Positions 15,670 to 24,128 of a stretch of DNA of 24,213 nucleotides are shown piece by piece (within the stretch, counting starts at the first letter, position 1; every line of letters begins with the position of its first letter). Both the position numbers and the translations under genes were made by a program. Origin of the DNA: JABMMZ01 sp964505065 (GTDB lineage: Bacteria > Bacteroidota > Bacteroidia > NS11-12g > UBA955); assembly GCA_964505065.1 (NCBI GenBank), contig CAZDGF010000050.1, positions 1-24,213 on the forward strand. Direction: 5' to 3'. Under the pieces are notes generated by a model, which was not told the origin of the DNA, did no database searches, and was given only the letters and a program-made list of their open reading frames with translations.

Positions 15670-15726
15670 ATTGTTAAATCGTATCAAAATCCCTGTATCC
15701 TATATCCTAATTCCTTCATCCTTTCA

Positions 15727-18231
15727 TTAAAAAGAAACACTTAAGCCAAATTTTACGCCAAATTTTCTTGCATTGGGGTTGCCTAAATGTGTTAAACGAT
15801 GAATAGCTGCTACTTGCAATATTTTAAAAATGTTTTCTAAACCATAAGCTACTTCTATATATGGCTCTTTGTTTATTTGATTATTCACCTCTGTTACCTT
15901 TCTTCTAAAATTATCATAAGAGGGTATTAAATCTTTATTTGGGTTAGATAAATTGCCCAACACTGCCCTACCCTCTACAAATTCTCTCCATTTTAGTTTT
16001 TTCATTAATGGTATTCTATTTAGCAATGCACCATTAAAATGGTGCTCCATTTTAAAGAAAGCACTTTGGTCGGTTATAAATTCAAAAAAATTCATTAAAT
16101 TATATGAAGATGTACTATAAAAAAACGATTCATTGCCTCTGTGTACCTCAAGCAAAGGGTATGGTAGTTTTTCAAATATTTTGGTGCCAGAAAGGGTAAA
16201 ATCTGTTCGCCCCCAGTAGCCAAAACTCAAGCCTTTTTCTATTGTTGCTGTTACTCTATTATAATCAAATCGGCTGCCTAAAACGCCTTTTATGCCTTTG
16301 GTATAATTAATGGATAATGCCAAAGCCCCTGGCTTTGTTTGACGTATTCTTTCGTTGTCGTTTTGCAAATAATACTCTTTTGGCGCCCAACGCAAACCTA
16401 CTGTAATGGTTGCATTGGTAAAATTACTTGAGCGAAAAGTAGTATCGTTACTTAACCTTTCGTTGTAGGCAAAATTAAAATTTCGTACCTGTTCAAATTG
16501 AAACTCTTTGTGCGAAAAAATAATTTTAGCATTCCAGCCTCTAATAAATTCTGATGTAGCCCAAAACTTGCTTTCTTTAGCTCTATTTAGTTGGCTTGCA
16601 GCAAATACAGATACTGCGGTAAATAAATTACTTGCGCCATAATAATCATCAGTTACGCCTATTTGTTCCACATCTTTTTTATAGCTTGTGCCTATGGTTG
16701 TCCAATGTTTGCGGCTTAAAATAGCCTCTGCTTGCCCTTTGTATTTCCATTGTTCATCTAAAAAACCATAAGCACCGTAGCCACTAAAAGTAAACCTTTT
16801 GCTAAATGAAAAATTTGTACGCGCACCTATTCGTATTCTATGCCCTTCCAATACATTGTTGCCATACAAAAGAGCATACGGTCCAAAATCTATTTTGCCT
16901 ATTTTTTTATAGCCATTAAATATAATATTGATAATTTCTACATAGTTTTTTATAACCTTAATATTGGTAATGGTATCTATTTTGGCTAAAGCTCTTTTTT
17001 CATCTATGCTTAGTTTTTCATGGCGGGCGGTATCCCAAAAAGCATCGTTTTTCATTGTTGCATCTTCGTTCATAGAAATTTTGTAATCAAAAAACTTTGC
17101 ATTTCTATCTACATTGGTTTTTATTTTTGTGCTTGAACTTGAGAAAACGGCTACCATGCCTGGCGAGTTTTTAGATAATTCTGCAATATCTATCAATACT
17201 CTGTTTTTTACAGGAATATATGCCCCTGCGCCCGATGGCTCGTACTCTTGCGTAATTTTTAGTTTTTCTACAAAGTTAAGATTGGCTTTGTTGGTAATAC
17301 TCAATGATACTCTTTTTAAAGCAAAGGTGCTATCCTCTATCCAAATATAGCCTGTAAATACAAGGTCTAAAGGGTTTTTTGGGGTTACTTCTATCATGTA
17401 CAATTTTTTTGTTGCAAGGCTATCAGGAAAATTGCCTCCTCTAAATTTATAATTGTAATACAACATTGCCGATTTGCTAATGGGCGAAATAAAATTCTTT
17501 TGCAAAATTGGCAATATATTATCATTGAAATTATACTGCTGAAATGTAGAACCCATAAGCTGCGAAAGGAAAGAGCCATCATCTACCCCAACGCCTTTTA
17601 CCCTTGAGGCTATAATTACTTCTTTGCTTAAATTAGGATTTTTATTGAAATAAAAATTACTTAAATTTTCGGATAAAAAAATGGGCAATACCTGCTTGCC
17701 GCTATCGCCACTCAAAGATTTTATAGTATCGAAAATACCTTGCACACTTTTCATTAGCTTTTTGTTTTTGGTATTTTCGCTTACATTGTTTATAGCTATT
17801 TGAATTTTGGTAAAATTTTCGCTTTCGTACGATTTTAGATTTTCTATGTTATACTTTTCTTTTGCCTTTTGCGCCTCTTTTACAACCCGCAAAGCCCTAT
17901 TTACCTTAGTAGTTACTTTTGCCTCGAAAACAGCTGCCGTAAGTTTTAGCCTAATATTTATTTCTTGTATGCTATCTTTGGTTAATAAAATTAATTTTTC
18001 TTTATAGCCTACATAGCTTGCAATAAGGCTATCTTTATAGCCTATGTTTGTTATTTCGTAATAACCTTCAAAATTGGTAGTAACACCGCCAAATACACCT
18101 ACAAAATATATACTTACGCCAGTTAGGGGTTCGCCTGTTTTATCGTCTGTTATTTTTCCTTTAATGGTAATAGATTGCCCATAGCCAAGGGAGGTAAAAA
18201 ACAAAACAAAGCACACAAAAATTTTATTCAT
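15727..18231 (-). CDS. DUF5686 outer-membrane protein with carboxypeptidase-like N-domain
   Basis: An 834-residue protein. It has a signal peptide (1-18, cleavage after GYG), then a CarboxypepD_reg-like Ig domain (about 20-95) with GKITDDKTGEPLTGVSIYF and the ending SYVGYKEK. This is followed by a DUF5686 region beginning VNRALRVVKEAQKAKEKYN. From about 430 the sequence is dense in alternating aromatic/polar strands and ends in Phe (GLSVSF), as outer-membrane beta-barrels do. Function is unknown; it may be a surface receptor or transport-related barrel. A -7 box lies 7 nt before the ATG. Confidence 0.85.
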   Translation of the reverse strand: MNKIFVCFVLFFTSLGYGQSITIKGKITDDKTGEPLTGVSIYFVGVFGGVTTNFEGYYEITNIGYKDSLIASYVGYKEKLILLTKDSIQEINIRLKLTAAVFEAKVTTKVNRALRVVKEAQKAKEKYNIENLKSYESENFTKIQIAINNVSENTKNKKLMKSVQGIFDTIKSLSGDSGKQVLPIFLSENLSNFYFNKNPNLSKEVIIASRVKGVGVDDGSFLSQLMGSTFQQYNFNDNILPILQKNFISPISKSAMLYYNYKFRGGNFPDSLATKKLYMIEVTPKNPLDLVFTGYIWIEDSTFALKRVSLSITNKANLNFVEKLKITQEYEPSGAGAYIPVKNRVLIDIAELSKNSPGMVAVFSSSSTKIKTNVDRNAKFFDYKISMNEDATMKNDAFWDTARHEKLSIDEKRALAKIDTITNIKVIKNYVEIINIIFNGYKKIGKIDFGPYALLYGNNVLEGHRIRIGARTNFSFSKRFTFSGYGAYGFLDEQWKYKGQAEAILSRKHWTTIGTSYKKDVEQIGVTDDYYGASNLFTAVSVFAASQLNRAKESKFWATSEFIRGWNAKIIFSHKEFQFEQVRNFNFAYNERLSNDTTFRSSNFTNATITVGLRWAPKEYYLQNDNERIRQTKPGALALSINYTKGIKGVLGSRFDYNRVTATIEKGLSFGYWGRTDFTLSGTKIFEKLPYPLLEVHRGNESFFYSTSSYNLMNFFEFITDQSAFFKMEHHFNGALLNRIPLMKKLKWREFVEGRAVLGNLSNPNKDLIPSYDNFRRKVTEVNNQINKEPYIEVAYGLENIFKILQVAAIHRLTHLGNPNARKFGVKFGLSVSF

Positions 18232-18238
18232 TCAAGCA

Positions 18239-18246
18239 CAAAAGTA
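18239..18246 (-). promoter_or_regulatory. -7 promoter box of the DUF5686 gene
   Basis: The minus strand reads TACTTTTG, an exact TAnnTTTG match, only 7 nt before the ATG, predicting an almost leaderless mRNA. No clear -33 TTG at the usual spacing. Confidence 0.5.
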
Positions 18247-18260
18247 TTCAAATAATTTCT

Positions 18261-18519
18261 TTGTTGCTTAAATTAATATTCCAAGGGGGTGTGGATAAAG
18301 TATTTAAGGGAATAAAATTAAGCACTTTGAATAACCTATGTATGGCTTTGGAATGTACACAATGATATTTTGGCTTTTACCAATGTGGGGCAGGCGGTTG
18401 TAGATACCCACCCTTTGAATAGCATTGTTAAAACTACGCCCAAAAACCCAAATGATTTTATTAGCCACCTACCGCCAGAAAAATTGGATAAACTGATGGA
18501 TATTTTGGAGGGGCTGTAA
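18261..18519 (+). pseudogene. Frameshifted remnant of an XRE-family HTH regulator
   Basis: Two adjacent plus-strand frames together read as the end of a Cro/C1-type regulator. The first frame gives GVDKVFKGIKLSTLNNLCMALECT and stops at TGA 18363-18365. The second, from 18361, continues NDILAFTNVGQAVVDTHPL and later HLPPEKLDKLMDILEGL, ending in TAA 18517-18519. The join LCMALECT-NDIL matches the LCxALNCTPNDLL block of this family if the Pro codon has lost two bases. The N-terminal helices are missing; the 5' part runs into the DUF5686 promoter region. It is probably not functional. The rest of the 396-bp gap holds only the DUF5686 promoter and the terminator at 18574. Confidence 0.7.
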
Positions 18520-18573
18520 GGGGATTTTTGATTTTAGATTTTGGAATTTTTGAGTTTATTTTTTAGGGGGCAT

Positions 18574-18603
18574 AAAAAAAGGCAGCTTGGGGCTGCCTTT
18601 TTT
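18574..18603. terminator. Bidirectional rho-independent terminator
   Basis: The stem GGCAGC/GCTGCC (18581-18586 with 18592-18597) has a 5-nt loop and is flanked by A7 and T6, so it can act on both strands. It serves the metalloprotease gene (minus, stop at 18628) and the regulator remnant (plus). Confidence 0.9.
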
Positions 18604-18627
18604 ATGAATGAAGTAATATTTATAATC

Positions 18628-21324
18628 CTAAAATTTTATGAATTTAGCTGTTTGGTTCATATTTTCAGATATAATTTGCAATAAATATATACCATTGGTT
18701 AAATTATCTACAGGAATTTGATAAGCATTATCATTTATTGCGCTTAATGGCAATCTTTTTATCTCTCGCCCCATTTGGTCGTTAATAATATAATAGGTGT
18801 TTTCCGAAAAAGAGTTTTTTGGCACAATGGTAAGGCTGCCATTACTTATAGGATTGGGATAAATGGTTAAATTATTTGTATTGTTTTGAATACTATTTAT
18901 AGATGAACTATTGCTGCCACAAATAACCAACGAATGCGCATTAGAGCAAAAAGTAGCACTTATTAAATTGGTGGTTACATAATCTCCTCCATCTTCAGCA
19001 TTTGGCGATTTGTCTAAATTGTTTCTATTTGAATTACTTATTCCATTATTATTAGACTGCCAAAACATTATTTCATTGGTATAATTTGCGTGCTCTAATA
19101 AATGAGCGTGACCTAACTCATGGGTAATTACTTCATAAAAATCATACTTACCATTTGGAATATTTGCAAGTGTATCAAATTCCCATCGTGTAGAACTATT
19201 TACTGCAATATCACAAGAATGCATAAAATATGAATAATTATTACCAACTTTACAGCCATAATATATTGGTTCTGTTTGAGCAATTGGTGTTAAATTAGGG
19301 TCTGTACCCAATACACTTAAGCTATCATTATATTTAAGACCTTTAGTGGTATTGTTTCCCAATGTCCAATTAATACCTGTTTTACATGTCCAGTCTCTCA
19401 TAGCTTTTTTTATAACAGCCTTTGCTTCAGGGTATGCTGCATCAAAAGCTGTTGTCATACGCAAGGTGTAGCCATTATTTGCATTTATTCCTGCAAGTTT
19501 TATAGAAGCCTTTGTATAAGTAGGATTTGTTGGCTCAATATGGTGTGAAACTGCATAAGGTATTGTTAACCGTGTATTAGATTCTCCAAAACGGTTATAT
19601 CTGTTTACTATTTGAAATTTACCGCTTCCAGGTGTAGAATGGTAATCAGGGTTTGTTATATCTGTTGTTATAGAATCTATATTAGCGGGTATTCTAACTT
19701 TTATAGTATCATGGTTCCAATACACCATATCATAATTATCTACGCCATATCTATCTAAATTTGTTTCTGGGTATTCTTCTCCTTTATTTGCATTTGCAAA
19801 AATTACGCTTCTTATATTATTGCTTAACGAGTCGCCAAAATATTTGCCTACTATGGTTAGTATTTCGCCTGTTCCTGCATGTACATTATCGTTAAAACTA
19901 CTGATAATAGGCATGCAAGTTCTATCGTTATTTTCGCCTATATAATAGGTTGGTTTGCTGTAGTTGTAAATTGAAAAACCATTATTTGTTAGTGCAAAAT
20001 ATGAAACACCACTTGATGTTGATGTATCAGTAAATTTTATACCTGCTGCTTTATCTATATTTTGTATTTTTATGCGAATAGTTAGCATTTTTTGAGGAGT
20101 GGTTGTAATATTTACTCTATTCAAATTGGTAGCAAAAAAATCTGTAGTAATCGGAACAGAAACTATAGTATTGGCTTGATTTGTTACATAAAGTTGAGGG
20201 TCAATATATGAAGAAGTATTAAAGGCTGGGGCTCTTGTTATCTGTATATTTGCAGGGGCAACATTGATGCCAAATGCTTTGTTGAAAAGGCTGTTATCGT
20301 ATTCAAACCACATAGCGCAACCGTCAAAGTATGTGTAATTAACATTAGAGGAAACAAATATATCAAACTCAAGCCAAGGGTCGGTATTTGCACCTGTAAT
20401 TCTTGGGTTTTTCATAGTTATGTTTAATTCTTCAGGGGTAGTGCGTTTTGCACTTCTGTGTTTTTTGGCATGTTCAAACTTATAAGCCATATTTTTACAC
20501 CAATTATCATAGTTTTTTAGGTTGCGCTCGTAGTCTTTTTGATTTTTTAGGAAAAAGCCAGTTGTATCTTCGCTTTTTTTTTGACTGGGTGGTAAATAAT
20601 TAATTTCACATGTATTAGGCAAATGAACATTAAGGTCTAAAATTGGTAAACTATCTAAAAAATTATATACTTCTTGGCGAGAGTAAAAAAGGTGTTTATT
20701 ATTATAATAAAGCAAACCAGTACCTCGTGCAAATATTTTATCTCTATCAAACGGTGAATTAGGGTTGAACAGCTTTGTATTAAAATTTATATCTCCAATT
20801 CTTGAGCATGTTTTTATTGCGTTTGAAATACCTGAAAATGTATGGTTGTATGTAAAAAAAATCATTTTAAAACCTTCCATACCTTTGTTAAAACGGAATA
20901 ATCGACTTTTATTTTGCACTTGGTTAAAATCTATAGTTGTATCAGTGCCATTAATTTCAATAGTGTACATTGTACTTCTGTAAGCAGATACAAGTTTTAC
21001 AGTATCAGAAGTAAGCGTACCTTTATACATTTGGCAAATACGAATAGTAGCTATACTATAGCATATTGGAGAACCACCTGTGCTAAGATTTCGATAGGTA
21101 TATGCTTGCGTGTTCGGATTTGGTATAATATCCGTTTTAGGAAGTCTATTTCCTAACTCATTGCCTGCATATTGCTCTACCTTAATAATTGTACCCTCAA
21201 ATACATATTGTATTTTAACAGCTTCAGCAGTAATTAAAGCAGCGGCATTAGCACTATCCCATTGGGCTGTTAGTTTGGTTATAGTTAGTAAGCCTACTAT
21301 AAGCATTAATGTAATTTTTTTCAT
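18628..21324 (-). CDS. Secreted zinc metalloprotease with T9SS sorting domain
   Basis: An 898-residue exported protein with a signal peptide (about 1-20, cleavage after LTA). The active site is HELGHAHLLEH at 735-745: zinc ligands H735, H739 and H745 and catalytic E736, a metzincin-type HExxHxxxxxH. A probable IPT/TIG-like domain lies earlier (PIISSFNDNVHAGTGEILTIVG region, GKYFGDS). The C-terminus is a type A T9SS domain with LTIYPNPI, NGIYLLQI and a final AKFIKF. The N-terminal 300 residues are not recognised. It is likely released or anchored at the surface and acts on extracellular protein. Its leader is unusually long and structured (see 21424-21542). Confidence 0.88.
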   Translation of the reverse strand: MKKITLMLIVGLLTITKLTAQWDSANAAALITAEAVKIQYVFEGTIIKVEQYAGNELGNRLPKTDIIPNPNTQAYTYRNLSTGGSPICYSIATIRICQMYKGTLTSDTVKLVSAYRSTMYTIEINGTDTTIDFNQVQNKSRLFRFNKGMEGFKMIFFTYNHTFSGISNAIKTCSRIGDINFNTKLFNPNSPFDRDKIFARGTGLLYYNNKHLFYSRQEVYNFLDSLPILDLNVHLPNTCEINYLPPSQKKSEDTTGFFLKNQKDYERNLKNYDNWCKNMAYKFEHAKKHRSAKRTTPEELNITMKNPRITGANTDPWLEFDIFVSSNVNYTYFDGCAMWFEYDNSLFNKAFGINVAPANIQITRAPAFNTSSYIDPQLYVTNQANTIVSVPITTDFFATNLNRVNITTTPQKMLTIRIKIQNIDKAAGIKFTDTSTSSGVSYFALTNNGFSIYNYSKPTYYIGENNDRTCMPIISSFNDNVHAGTGEILTIVGKYFGDSLSNNIRSVIFANANKGEEYPETNLDRYGVDNYDMVYWNHDTIKVRIPANIDSITTDITNPDYHSTPGSGKFQIVNRYNRFGESNTRLTIPYAVSHHIEPTNPTYTKASIKLAGINANNGYTLRMTTAFDAAYPEAKAVIKKAMRDWTCKTGINWTLGNNTTKGLKYNDSLSVLGTDPNLTPIAQTEPIYYGCKVGNNYSYFMHSCDIAVNSSTRWEFDTLANIPNGKYDFYEVITHELGHAHLLEHANYTNEIMFWQSNNNGISNSNRNNLDKSPNAEDGGDYVTTNLISATFCSNAHSLVICGSNSSSINSIQNNTNNLTIYPNPISNGSLTIVPKNSFSENTYYIINDQMGREIKRLPLSAINDNAYQIPVDNLTNGIYLLQIISENMNQTAKFIKF

Positions 21325-21423
21325 ATTATTTATTGGTTTGGGTTTATTTGCTGTTATTTATTTTAACAGACACCAAAATATTGCTTTACTTTATTAATAA
21401 AGGCATACTCAAATACTTATTAC

Positions 21424-21542
21424 TCAACCGAGCCCTAGGAGAACTATTAGAATAAAAAAGCAATGAATATGCCCTTGTTGGGCACACTCACTATTACTTC
21501 TCTCTCTAATTAATCTTTTGAAATTTCCTAGGTTTCGGTTAA
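21424..21542 (-). ncRNA. Putative structured leader RNA forming a 119-nt rod
   Basis: Read as minus-strand RNA, the ends pair as an outer arm (21542-21526 with 21440-21424; 15 of 17 pairs). A 15/5-nt asymmetric bubble follows, then a stem 21510-21497 with 21459-21446 (13 of 14 pairs). After a 3/1 internal loop comes a 14-bp stem, 21493-21480 with 21474-21461, closed by the loop AACAA. Nine pairs are G-U in this strand and would be A-C mismatches on the other, which favours a minus-strand RNA over a DNA hairpin. It lies about 60 nt after a predicted start site and 100 nt before the metalloprotease ATG. Two small inverted repeats follow (21389-21402 and 21351-21369). It matches no RNA family I know. 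Confidence 0.5.
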
Positions 21543-21608
21543 GAAAGTTTTTTTTAGATTGTGTTAAATATGTTGTTCTATTTTTTTGTTCTTAATTATT
21601 TACTTTTA

Positions 21609-21640
21609 CAAATGTATAACATTTTATTGTTACAAAACAA
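21609..21640 (-). promoter_or_regulatory. Promoter of the structured leader and metalloprotease
   Basis: On the minus strand TTG (21640-21638) is followed by a 21-nt spacer and TACATTTG (21616-21609), an exact -7 box. A second candidate -33, TTTG, has a 16-nt spacer. The start site would be near 21602, giving a leader of about 278 nt before the ATG at 21324. Confidence 0.55.
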
Positions 21641-21679
21641 TAGTAGTAATTAATGATTTTTATAGTAGTTAACTACTAT
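21640..21679. promoter_or_regulatory. Palindromic operator-like site with a repeated half-site
   Basis: A perfect 18-bp palindrome ATAGTAGTTAACTACTAT (21662-21679) lies just upstream of the -33 element. A third copy of the half-site ATAGTAGT is at 21640-21647, starting 22 bp (two helical turns) from the first palindrome half and touching the -33 element. This fits a dimeric regulator binding on one face of the DNA. The regulator is unknown. The rest of the gap 21680-21761 shows nothing clear. Confidence 0.5.
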
Positions 21680-21761
21680 TATGAGGCTTTTTTTTATGAA
21701 ATAGCTAATTTAATATTCTGAAAAAGGAGAATTGTTTATGAAAATATTTTTTAAAGGCAAC

Positions 21762-23213
21762 TTACTTTACCCTATACCTACACATATCTGCATCGGCAAT
21801 ATGTATTGGGATGCCATTTTTAAACAAGGTCCGGTTAAATTGCTGCAAGGTATCTGGAAAATGCTTTAACCAACAATCTTTTACAATGTAAATATCCTTT
21901 TGCTTAAAAACAGAATCTACCATGGCATAATTGCGCACTTGGCAATGGTGGTTTGGTGTGGCTTTTATTTTATTAGGATTATTACAGGCATAAATATATG
22001 AATTCCAATACTCGCCTATTATGCCTATGTTGCCAAGATTTTCTAATTGTTTTACAGTATTGCTTTTGGCTGCCAATGTATTAGGCCATACCCAGCCTAT
22101 GTTGTATATGCCGCTTGTGGCACCCATTAAGAGTACTGCTAAAACTATGGCTTTAATGTATTTCTTATTGAACTTAATATTTTGCAATACCAATAAGCTA
22201 AAAATAGCTAACGACAAATAAGTACAAGCAAAATAACGCCTTGGCACTTGGTTTAAAAATGTCCATTCTGAAAGCATTATAGCACAAAATAAACCCACAG
22301 CCTCAAGTAGGAAAAAACATACAACAGGATTTGAAAAAACAATGGCTTTTACAGCTTTGAAATAATAAAATAGAATACCAAATACAAGTAACACCAAATA
22401 AGCAAATACACTGGTAAATGGTTCGTTTATTTTGAATAAAAAAACATCAAGTACAGATTTGAGAAAAATATTGATACTTTTAAACACGATTTCAAAACTA
22501 CTAATAGTGGCATAATTTAAACCATTAGGTGCTTGGCTTTTTGCAAAACTAATAAAACCATAAGCCAATAAAACACCAATCATAACTGCATAAAATTCTT
22601 TCTTATAGAATAAACGGGTATTGAATCCATTTTTTTTAATATAAAATAAAAGCAACACAAACAATAACACTGCACAGCTAACCATTGCCATATCCGATAC
22701 CCATATAGCAATAATTAAACAAAGTGCAATACCTGATAGCAAAAGCCATTGTTGTAAAAGTGAAATATATTTGCGCAATTGCATATATTTTTTTGCAAAA
22801 AAACAGGCTATGCCTATAAAACTATATGCCACAGCGGCATACAATAATATTGTATCTATAAAATGATAAGGTGGTAAAAACCAAACAATGGCAAACAGTA
22901 GCTTATAAACATCCGATTTGAAAAATGAAGCAATGGCAAAAAAACCTAAAATAAGAATAGTATAATGCACAATACTTTCGCTCCATATTGCTGAAATATG
23001 GAGACCTTTATTCAATATTTGGGCAATTAGGGGAATTAAGCTGCCTATTCTATCCTGCCCCCAATAGTATATATCGGCAGGCAAATTAAAATAATGCACC
23101 ATTAAAATTGGCACAGTATGGTCGGAGTTAAGGTTGGCATAATACACCGTACTGTATAGCCTAAAACTTAACAACAAAACTATGCTTAACAAGATATAAT
23201 AAATGCGTTTCAA
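21762..23213 (-). CDS. Polytopic membrane protein, GT-C glycosyltransferase-like
   Basis: A 483-residue protein with about 10-12 membrane helices. After the first helix, a short outside loop has NSDHTVPILM with D31, then YYWGQDRIGSLIPLIAQIL (WGQDRIGS 51-58). This resembles the first-loop acidic motif and the WGQ-x-x-G-S block of GT-C enzymes (PMT/ArnT-like), which transfer sugars from polyprenyl-phosphate donors. The C-terminal 100 residues are soluble (NIGWVWPNT to VK). The start is TTG and shares TTGA with the TGA stop of the upstream desaturase-type gene. The next ATG (residue 38) would remove the first helix and D31, so TTG is preferred. Substrate unknown. Confidence 0.7.
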   Translation of the reverse strand: MKRIYYILLSIVLLLSFRLYSTVYYANLNSDHTVPILMVHYFNLPADIYYWGQDRIGSLIPLIAQILNKGLHISAIWSESIVHYTILILGFFAIASFFKSDVYKLLFAIVWFLPPYHFIDTILLYAAVAYSFIGIACFFAKKYMQLRKYISLLQQWLLLSGIALCLIIAIWVSDMAMVSCAVLLFVLLLFYIKKNGFNTRLFYKKEFYAVMIGVLLAYGFISFAKSQAPNGLNYATISSFEIVFKSINIFLKSVLDVFLFKINEPFTSVFAYLVLLVFGILFYYFKAVKAIVFSNPVVCFFLLEAVGLFCAIMLSEWTFLNQVPRRYFACTYLSLAIFSLLVLQNIKFNKKYIKAIVLAVLLMGATSGIYNIGWVWPNTLAAKSNTVKQLENLGNIGIIGEYWNSYIYACNNPNKIKATPNHHCQVRNYAMVDSVFKQKDIYIVKDCWLKHFPDTLQQFNRTLFKNGIPIHIADADMCRYRVK

Positions 23214-24106
23214 ATAGATTTATTTTTAAGATATTCTTTCCTCAACTCATTGCTGGTTTTTGTACTACCATCGTGGCTCCAGCCAGGGGGCATAAAAAGG
23301 TATTTGAATTTTAATTTTAAAGAATTTGCTTTACCCAAATCTTTAAAAATTTTTAACCATTCATTAAATATTACTTTTATGGGATTATAAGTTTTAATAT
23401 CTGTTGTTAAGCCATATTTGGGCGCCTCCTCTTCTACTTGGTATGTGCCAAATAGCTTATCCCAAATAATCAATACCTGCCCCATGTTTTTATCCAAATA
23501 CTTTATATCGCTTGCATGGTGCACCCTATGGTGCGATGGGGTTACAAATATTGCCTCATACCATTTGGGCAATTTGGCAATGGTTTCTGTATGTAAAAAA
23601 AATTGATAAAACTGATTAACAGCATACATAAACATAATGGTAAACCCATCGAAACCCAAAAAAGCAATGGGAATATAAAAAATAAATCTATAAAATGGCT
23701 GCAAAACAGATGAACGTAAAGCTACGGTGAAATTATATTTTTGGCTACTATGGTGGTTGCTATGCACCGCCCATAACACTCGGCTATAATGCTCGCTTCT
23801 ATGTAGCCAATAAAAACAAAAATCTTGGGCAATAAATACTAAAAACCAAGCCAATACAGGATAATATACCAATAAATTGGGCTTATAAATAGCATGCTGA
23901 TTACACCAATCAAGTACCCCAAAAGTAACAATTTTAATACTTATATCTAATAATGCACCAGCCACACCAAGCCATATACTTATAGCAGAATCTTTAATAT
24001 CGTACAATGCTTTGCGCTCTTTTATACCTATAAAAATTTCTGTAATAATGCAGATTAAATATACAGGAATAGATATAGCTATTAGCCATTTTTCCTCAAT
24101 TCTCAT
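23210..24106 (-). CDS. Sterol desaturase / fatty acid hydroxylase family protein
   Basis: A 298-residue integral membrane protein with the three-box di-iron histidine motif (numbered from the ATG): H102-RSE-H106, H115-SNHH119 and H192-HRVHH197, plus H172. Family members hydroxylate or desaturate lipids or cleave ether lipids with O2; the substrate here is not known. A GTG five codons upstream (24121) is another possible start, but it lies within a -7 box, so the ATG at 24106-24104 is more likely, with a leader of about 8 nt. Its stop overlaps the start of the GT-C-like gene, suggesting coupled expression. Confidence 0.85.
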   Translation of the reverse strand: MRIEEKWLIAISIPVYLICIITEIFIGIKERKALYDIKDSAISIWLGVAGALLDISIKIVTFGVLDWCNQHAIYKPNLLVYYPVLAWFLVFIAQDFCFYWLHRSEHYSRVLWAVHSNHHSSQKYNFTVALRSSVLQPFYRFIFYIPIAFLGFDGFTIMFMYAVNQFYQFFLHTETIAKLPKWYEAIFVTPSHHRVHHASDIKYLDKNMGQVLIIWDKLFGTYQVEEEAPKYGLTTDIKTYNPIKVIFNEWLKIFKDLGKANSLKLKFKYLFMPPGWSHDGSTKTSNELRKEYLKNKSI

Positions 24107-24120
24107 TTTAAAATATGGCA

Positions 24121-24128
24121 CAAAAATA
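24121..24128 (-). promoter_or_regulatory. -7 promoter box of the desaturase-GT-C operon
   Basis: The minus strand reads TATTTTTG, an exact TAnnTTTG match. It ends 14 nt before the ATG at 24106, and the alternative GTG start overlaps it. The -33 region is not a clear TTG. Nothing else was seen in 24129-24213. Confidence 0.5.

Noticed and set aside
21424..21542. Reading the inverted 17-bp arms as insertion-sequence ends
   Set aside because: No transposase remnant and no target duplication were seen, and the G-U pattern supports an RNA fold. A MITE origin is not fully excluded.
21424..21542. 6S RNA identity for the rod-like RNA
   Set aside because: The rod with a bubble is somewhat similar, but it is much shorter than typical 6S RNA and the bubble is off-centre and asymmetric.
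21739..21861. Plus-strand mini-ORF of 40 codons with AAGGAG upstream
   Set aside because: Most of it is antisense to the 3' end of the GT-C-like gene and the protein is not recognisable. The Shine-Dalgarno match is likely chance, as such sites are rare in this lineage.
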